This document shows positions 59,906 to 64,000 of a stretch of 64,000 bases of DNA, piece after piece. Within the stretch, counting starts at the first letter, position 1. Each line of letters opens with the position of its first letter. The translations under genes were made by a program, and so were the position numbers. Under the pieces are notes generated by a model. The model saw only the letters and a program-made list of their open reading frames with translations, was not told the origin of the DNA and did not search any database. The stretch lies in NCBI GenBank assembly GCA_947652115.1, contig OX393574.1, positions 14,186,907 to 14,250,906 on the forward strand, written 5' to 3'. Origin of the DNA: Blastomussa wellsi (taxonomy: Eukaryota; Cnidaria; Anthozoa; Scleractinia; Plerogyridae).

Positions 59906-62900
59906 ATGCTATCTGCAGAAACGAAGATCACTAACGATTCAGTTGGATATCTTTGTTTTCTAGTGTGCTTATGTGGTTTTGGTGCGGCTCTTCCAAATGT
60001 TTTCCAATGTTCTTTCATGGAGTACTTCTGCAACGCAAGGAAATGCACTACAGACTTCTACAAAGGTCTTCAAGAAGATCCATTGACAAACTGCGGGTAG
60101 GTAGGAATTTCCATTAGTGATTGACACCAAATCTCTCCTTACATTACCAGTATAATTTCAGGCAAACAAGTTATGAGAATTTGGAAATTTCAAGAGGATA
60201 TTATCTGGTCCAAGTACGTACATCTCGTGATGTGTCGATTGATTTCATAATCAAAACCAATAACAATAATGGGGAGAGGGGAATTTCCCCCATTCCCCCA
60301 CCCTATTTTTTCGCTCGCCTTTTTCCTTTCCTTCTCCCCACTAACCGAACGCCTGGAACAGGCTAAGAGATTACGAGAGAGAGAGAGATTAGTATTTTGC
60401 TGTCAGCATGAGCCACGCCCAGGTTGTTCTCTTTTGGAGAATGGGTTCAACATTTCTGACGAGCAACCCCCATTTGTCCAAAATTCGCCTGTCGTTAAAG
60501 ACACTAATGTCACATTTCTGTTTTAATCATTCCACCGATTCCTTTCGGAGACTGTTTCAACTCATCGGGGAATTATTAAATGTCATAGAATTGATGCGTT
60601 TTGAACAGTTTCACAGTGAAACAAACTATAAACGGCAGGCTGAGACTGACGGCGAAAGCGACGGAAAATGAACAAGATGGATAAATCAACTAATATATTT
60701 CAAAGAAATTTGCTCGGCTCTCTTCGCTTTGCAAGACAAACCGTCCTCAGGGGATTAGATCAAGCCTAGGTCTGCCAGAGATCAGGAAATTCTTATCGGT
60801 TTGTTGTGTAGTGGTCTTGCAGATTTTATTTCATTTACAGTGAAACAGGGCGCCTTTGACAAATAATGTAACAGTGCTAAAGGGAACGAACTGCAAGGTA
60901 ATATAATAGAGCACAAGAACCGGAGTGACTGATCCCCATCTTTATTATCACTGGTATAACAAGGAGCACCACTTTTCCCTCCCATATCCCCCCCCCCCGT
61001 CCTCTTTCCCCCTTCCCACGCAATGTGCTCGAACACAGATCATTTCAAAGTCATGAAAGAATTAGCCTCTTGTTAGTCCCCTTAATTCGCAGCCGTCTGC
61101 GTAGGAGGCTATGATAACGGCAGCAAAACAGAATATCATGCATGCATTCTTTTTCATTCATTTCACAGAAAGATGTTTGTAAACATGGTAACATGCGTTA
61201 AAATGACCCTCTACAACTGCATGCGTCCGAGAGGACAGATGGCAATGTTGATGACTGGGTTCCTTATTGAAAAACATCTCAAGCAGGAGACATTTTGTAA
61301 CGACGTTAATTTTGCCCCGCCTAAAGTGGAACCTGGTGTAAATTGTAGCAGCGCCTTTGCTCAGAAGGCCCCTATATGTGGCAAGATTCTGCGTCAAAAG
61401 TTTGCTGCAAATCGCTCAGACGTTTCATTATGCAGGTAAACTTCACTCGTTCTCCTTAACAATAGACTTCTTTGTTATCAGGGCTAGAGGCTTTGTTTAG
61501 GGGTGTTCTCTATTGTTTCAACGCCCAATGGCATTGCCACTTCAATGAGGTGCTGCTTGCCCCTCGACGTTTCCCACCCATTCTGTGTGTCGTCCTGTTA
61601 AATAGGTTTTGCTTTGTGTTTGCTAAGCTCTGCGACTGGTCCATTAAACCCGTGTCACGTGCTTTATCCAATCAGAGCAAATGTGATTTTCTTTCTAACC
61701 AATCACTGATCAGGAAAAAAGCGATTGCATTTTGACTGAAGTGTTTTTTCCCGCCCTTTTCGCGAGTTGTAATGCATGGTGGTGTATGCTTTCCGCGGTT
61801 GACTATTTTAAAAATTGCTTGAAGAAACTCAAATGAATGAAAAAGTAAACTCGATTGCTTCAGTATTACGCAACTGGCAGTATTTCTACTCCCCGTATGG
61901 GATACTTGTCCATGACAGGGTTACCCCCGGCATTAAATTCGCTGCTGCCCATTTCACACCTGTGTGGTTGACTCGTCCCCAGTCGTCTCTTGCGCGAAAA
62001 AAATGCCGGGAATGATGGGAAGGATCCGTCTTTCCTCCTTCCTTCGTTATTGTCTTTTCGGAGTCGACTGGGGACGAGTCACCCTGGCGGGAGAGAGGCG
62101 CTCATTCTCGTCCCCAGAGCCACTTGCCCTCTTAGCCGGCTGGGCCGGGGCACTGCTTTGTGCTCTTGGGAAAGAAATTTTATTCTCAAATTAAAGCGCC
62201 TCTCATTTTCGTCCCAAGAGCCGCTTGTCCCTCTTAGCCGGCTGGGCATGTACACGAGGAAACAAGTGGCTCTGGGGACACACGATTTGAATCGCTGAAA
62301 TCAAACAAAGGGAGTCCAATCACATGAGCCGTTTTAAAATCCCAAATCATTGGCACGTTTAAAACGGTAGATGTGATTGGACTCCCTTTGTTAGATTTCA
62401 GCCAATCGAATCATGTGTCCCCAGAGCCACTTGTTCCTCGTGTACAGGCCCAGCCGGCTAAGAGGGACAAGCGGCTCTTGGGACGGAAATGAGAGGCGCT
62501 TTAATTTGAGAATAAAATTTCTTTCCCAAGAGCACAAAGCAGTGCCCCGGCCAGGGCTCGAACCCGGACCATCCAATGCGCACTGTCAATTCAAATGAAT
62601 ACATAAATGACGAAATAAACTAACTTTAAGCCCTCCTTTCTCCTGTTAAATACATTTTTTTTTCTCAACAGCGAAGCTGCGAAAGCAAAGAAGTGCGTAA
62701 AAGATCTGATGGTCTCTGAATGCACATATGACTCGCAAGCAGCAGAAGCCCAGAATTTGGTTTTGGGCGATCACAATCCTTTCTGTTCAAATAATCGGGA
62801 CCCTGGGTCGACCGGAAATGAACTGTGCCATAACTTTACCCCTGGCTCTGCCCAGTCCCCGACAGGATCAGCAAGTATCTTTGGCCACTTCAGTCTTTAC

Positions 62901-63080
62901 CCCACCGATATCCCCATCTTTAACACCCCCAGGATAAAACACCGCCGTAAGGGTGGCCATAAACATACATGCAAACGGTCTAGATCCGGTAAACTTGTTT
63001 GTAAGCGATCCCGATTCAGATCCCGTAAACGTTTCTCAACCCGTCCCTATACTCGTCCCGTTACCCGTAATCGCGAGTAG
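59906..63080 (+). CDS. Predicted secreted protein with two cysteine modules and a polybasic tail, three exons
   Basis: I do not recognise this family. Exons 59906-60096, 61169-61435 and 62672-63080 join in phase (G split GG/A; Ser split AG/C) into 288 codons ending in TAG. Donors are gtaggt and gtaaac; acceptors are ttcacag and caacag. Residues 1-14 are polar, 15-29 hydrophobic (YLCFLVCLCGFGAAL), so a signal peptide is likely. Two similar modules follow: cysteines at about 42, 47, 63, 73, 81, 107, and at 134, 152, 161, 170, 191, with extra Cys at 35, 123 and 205. The last 49 residues are strongly basic, with KHRRKG, CKRSRSGKLVCKRSRF and RSRKRF. AATAAA follows at 63204. The start may be further upstream if a 5' exon exists, since tatctgcag precedes codon 5. 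Both introns are loaded with repeats. The role could be defence, matrix or signalling; nothing decides. Confidence 0.72.
60097..61168 (+). other. Intron 1 of the secreted-protein gene
   Basis: A 1,072-base intron with gtaggt and ttcacag borders. It contains the NF-kappaB-like palindrome, a G/C homopurine patch (60268-60310), GA repeat (gagagagaga near 60375) and a C run (60988-61000). No transposon copy was recognised. Confidence 0.55.
60278..60290. promoter_or_regulatory. Palindromic NF-kappaB-like site in intron 1 of the secreted-protein gene
   Basis: The sequence GGGGAATTTCCCC is a perfect 13-bp palindrome that fits the kappaB consensus GGGRNNYYCC on both strands. It is 182 bases after exon 1 of the cysteine-module gene. 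It sits next to G-rich and C-rich low-complexity DNA, so chance is possible. Function is inferred from the motif only. Confidence 0.35.
61969..62081. mobile_element. Short MITE with TGACTCGTCCCCAGTCG ends inside a SINE
   Basis: TGACTCGTCCCCAGTCG and CGACTGGGGACGAGTCA flank about 80 bases. The SINE sequence stops on one side (cacacctgtgtgg) and resumes on the other (gggagagaggcgctc), so this is an insertion into the SINE of 61885-62585. Same family as 46157-46216. Confidence 0.65.
62143..62552. mobile_element. 410-bp palindrome in intron 2 of the secreted-protein gene
   Basis: GGCCGGGGCACTGCTTTGTG at 62143 is the complement of the sequence ending at 62552, and arms of about 200 bases pair almost throughout, around a centre near 62345 (ttaaaatcccaaatcattgg). 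The inner part is the CGTCCCAAGAGCCGCTTGTC family also seen at 17222. The arms include SINE body sequence (gagcacaaagcagtgccccgg), so the duplication inverted part of the host SINE too. Confidence 0.75.
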
Positions 63081-63203
63081 AACTGTTATCAATCGAAACT
63101 GGGGTTGCACTTATGAGATTACAAAGAAATGCTTGAAACTTCAAAACGCGTGTTTTGTAACGCTGGACAAGTCAACATTTTATAGCTATAGACCTGAATT
63201 AGT

Positions 63204-63209
63204 AATAAA
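63204..63209 (+). terminator. Poly-A signal of the secreted-protein gene
   Basis: AATAAA lies 124 bases after the stop codon at 63080, on the gene strand, at the usual distance for a short 3' UTR. No other canonical signal occurs between the stop codon and this one. Confidence 0.5.
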
Positions 63210-63396
63210 CTAATGAAACTTATACGAGACGGCATTCAAATCATCCCGATCTAGCTTGAATATGTTGCTTTGCATTCAAATCCCACAGTGGGGTGGAGAG
63301 TGTGGGGTTGGGTGAGGGGTATTACACAAGAAGAGAGAACGAAGACAGCTCTTTTCCTTGACCACTCACTCATTGACCACTCACTCAAGCATCAAA

Positions 63397-63618
63397 ATGG
63401 CCGACAAGAGAAGAGTTTTGCTAAGTACCTCCATTCTCCTGTCTCTGTTGCCTCTTATTGCTGCTTTTCAGTGTCAAGGAATGCTGTTATGTTACCTTCC
63501 AATTAGCCCCTTGGTCCGCCTGGTCGTTTCTTGTCAATATTCAAAGGGTCTGGAAACCAGTAAAAAGTTGTCCCGGGTAGGAGAGTTGTCCCTAGCAGAG
63601 CATTTACAAGGCAGCTAG
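63397..63618 (+). CDS. Possible first exon of a second small secreted protein
   Basis: An ATG at 63397 preceded by tcaaa opens MADKRRVLLSTSILLSLLPL then IAAFQCQGMLLC. This is a very good signal peptide: a basic n-region, a 15-residue leucine-rich core and a small-residue cleavage site (IAA). The frame stays open to TAG at 63616-63618, but the end of that frame enters a palindromic repeat at 63604, so the real exon probably ends earlier at an unseen donor. The post-cleavage FQC resembles the start of the mature part of the upstream gene (NVFQC then FC), which suggests, weakly, a paralogue in tandem. Further exons would lie beyond the window. It could also be a chance hydrophobic frame. Confidence 0.35.
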   Translation: MADKRRVLLSTSILLSLLPLIAAFQCQGMLLCYLPISPLVRLVVSCQYSKGLETSKKLSRVGELSLAEHLQGS

Positions 63619-63657
63619 GGTTACCCTAGCGCTAGGATAAGCCTAGCTGCCTTGTAA
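63604..63657. repeat. Perfect hairpin with TTACAAGGCAGCTAGG arms
   Basis: TTACAAGGCAGCTAGG and CCTAGCTGCCTTGTAA flank 22 bases with gggttaccctagcgctagga. A related block (agggtaaccctcttgctagg, ttccttgtaaacagggc) follows at 63696-63760. It probably ends the coding part of the exon at 63397. Confidence 0.65.
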
Positions 63658-63964
63658 ACCCGTTGTTGAAAAAAAGAAGAAATGTGCGAGTGCCAGGGTA
63701 ACCCTCTTGCTAGGGAAACCCTAGAGCTAGGGTTACCCTACTTCCTTGTAAACAGGGCCTTACCAAAACCAAAGCAATCACTCTGGCCATTCACGGAGGA
63801 CAAAGACAATCAAGTGAACCAACCAAACTATAGTCGGCGAAAAGCGCGGGAAAACGCGCACGGGGAGTCACGATTGGTTTTGGCTTTACTCCTGATTGTG
63901 GCATGAGGTTTTTCAACCAATCACAGAGCGTAACAATGCAAAACAAAAGGAGACGTGAATTATG

Positions 63965-64000
63965 ATATAATTTGGTTTTATCAACTGGGTTGATAATGTC
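63965..64000. mobile_element. Start of another copy of the same MITE at the window end
   Basis: The last 36 bases (ataatttggttttatcaact, gggttgataatgtc) equal the outer arm of the elements at 23178 and 32540. The rest is outside the window. Confidence 0.6.

Larger units (their letters stand above)
61885..62585 (-). mobile_element. Minus-strand SINE broken by nested insertions
   Basis: SINE pieces at 61885-61968 (ctactccccgtatgggatac, gacagggttacccccgg), 62082-62105 and 62545-62585 (ggccagggctcgaacccgg, a perfect B box on the minus strand) are in order. Between them lie the short MITE and the large palindrome. Confidence 0.6.

Overview
The window looks like nuclear DNA of a cnidarian, most likely a stony coral. 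The genes are intron-rich with canonical metazoan splice sites, the encoded proteins are clearly animal HUWE1 and MCM2, and the non-coding DNA is AT-rich and full of short palindromic DNA transposons and tRNA-derived SINEs. The taxon is an inference from gene structure and repeat style, not from a search.

Layout. (1) Positions 1-42669, minus strand: almost the whole HUWE1 gene, a giant HECT ubiquitin ligase. I can place 60 coding exons that chain in phase, from the start codon at 42669 to the window edge at 1. They add up to about 13.5 kb or about 4,500 codons; only roughly the last 75-80 residues, including the catalytic cysteine of the HECT C-lobe, lie off the window. (2) 42670-45076: an intergenic spacer of about 2.4 kb with the HUWE1 5' flank and a SINE. 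(3) 45077-57856, minus strand: a complete 20-exon MCM2 replicative helicase gene of about 885 codons, with an E2F-type site and an E-box just upstream of its start. (4) 57857-64000: repeat-rich DNA with a plus-strand three-exon gene (59906-63080) for a 288-residue predicted secreted protein with two cysteine modules and a very basic tail. I do not recognise its family. A second plus-strand signal-peptide exon begins at 63397.

HUWE1 and MCM2 lie head-to-tail on the same strand; MCM2 is upstream and faces away from the secreted-protein gene, so 57857-59905 is a divergent intergenic region. Large HUWE1 and MCM2 introns carry MITE-like palindromes, SINEs, a LINE fragment and tandem repeats; these are listed separately. 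HUWE1 introns longer than 300 bases that have no entry of their own hold nothing I can recognise.

The most interesting items are the duplicated cysteine-module protein with its cationic tail, the neighbouring signal-peptide exon, an exon-like ORF in HUWE1 intron 2 that does not fit the HUWE1 reading phase, two non-GT donor sites, a 55-bp HUWE1 microexon, and several nested palindromes.
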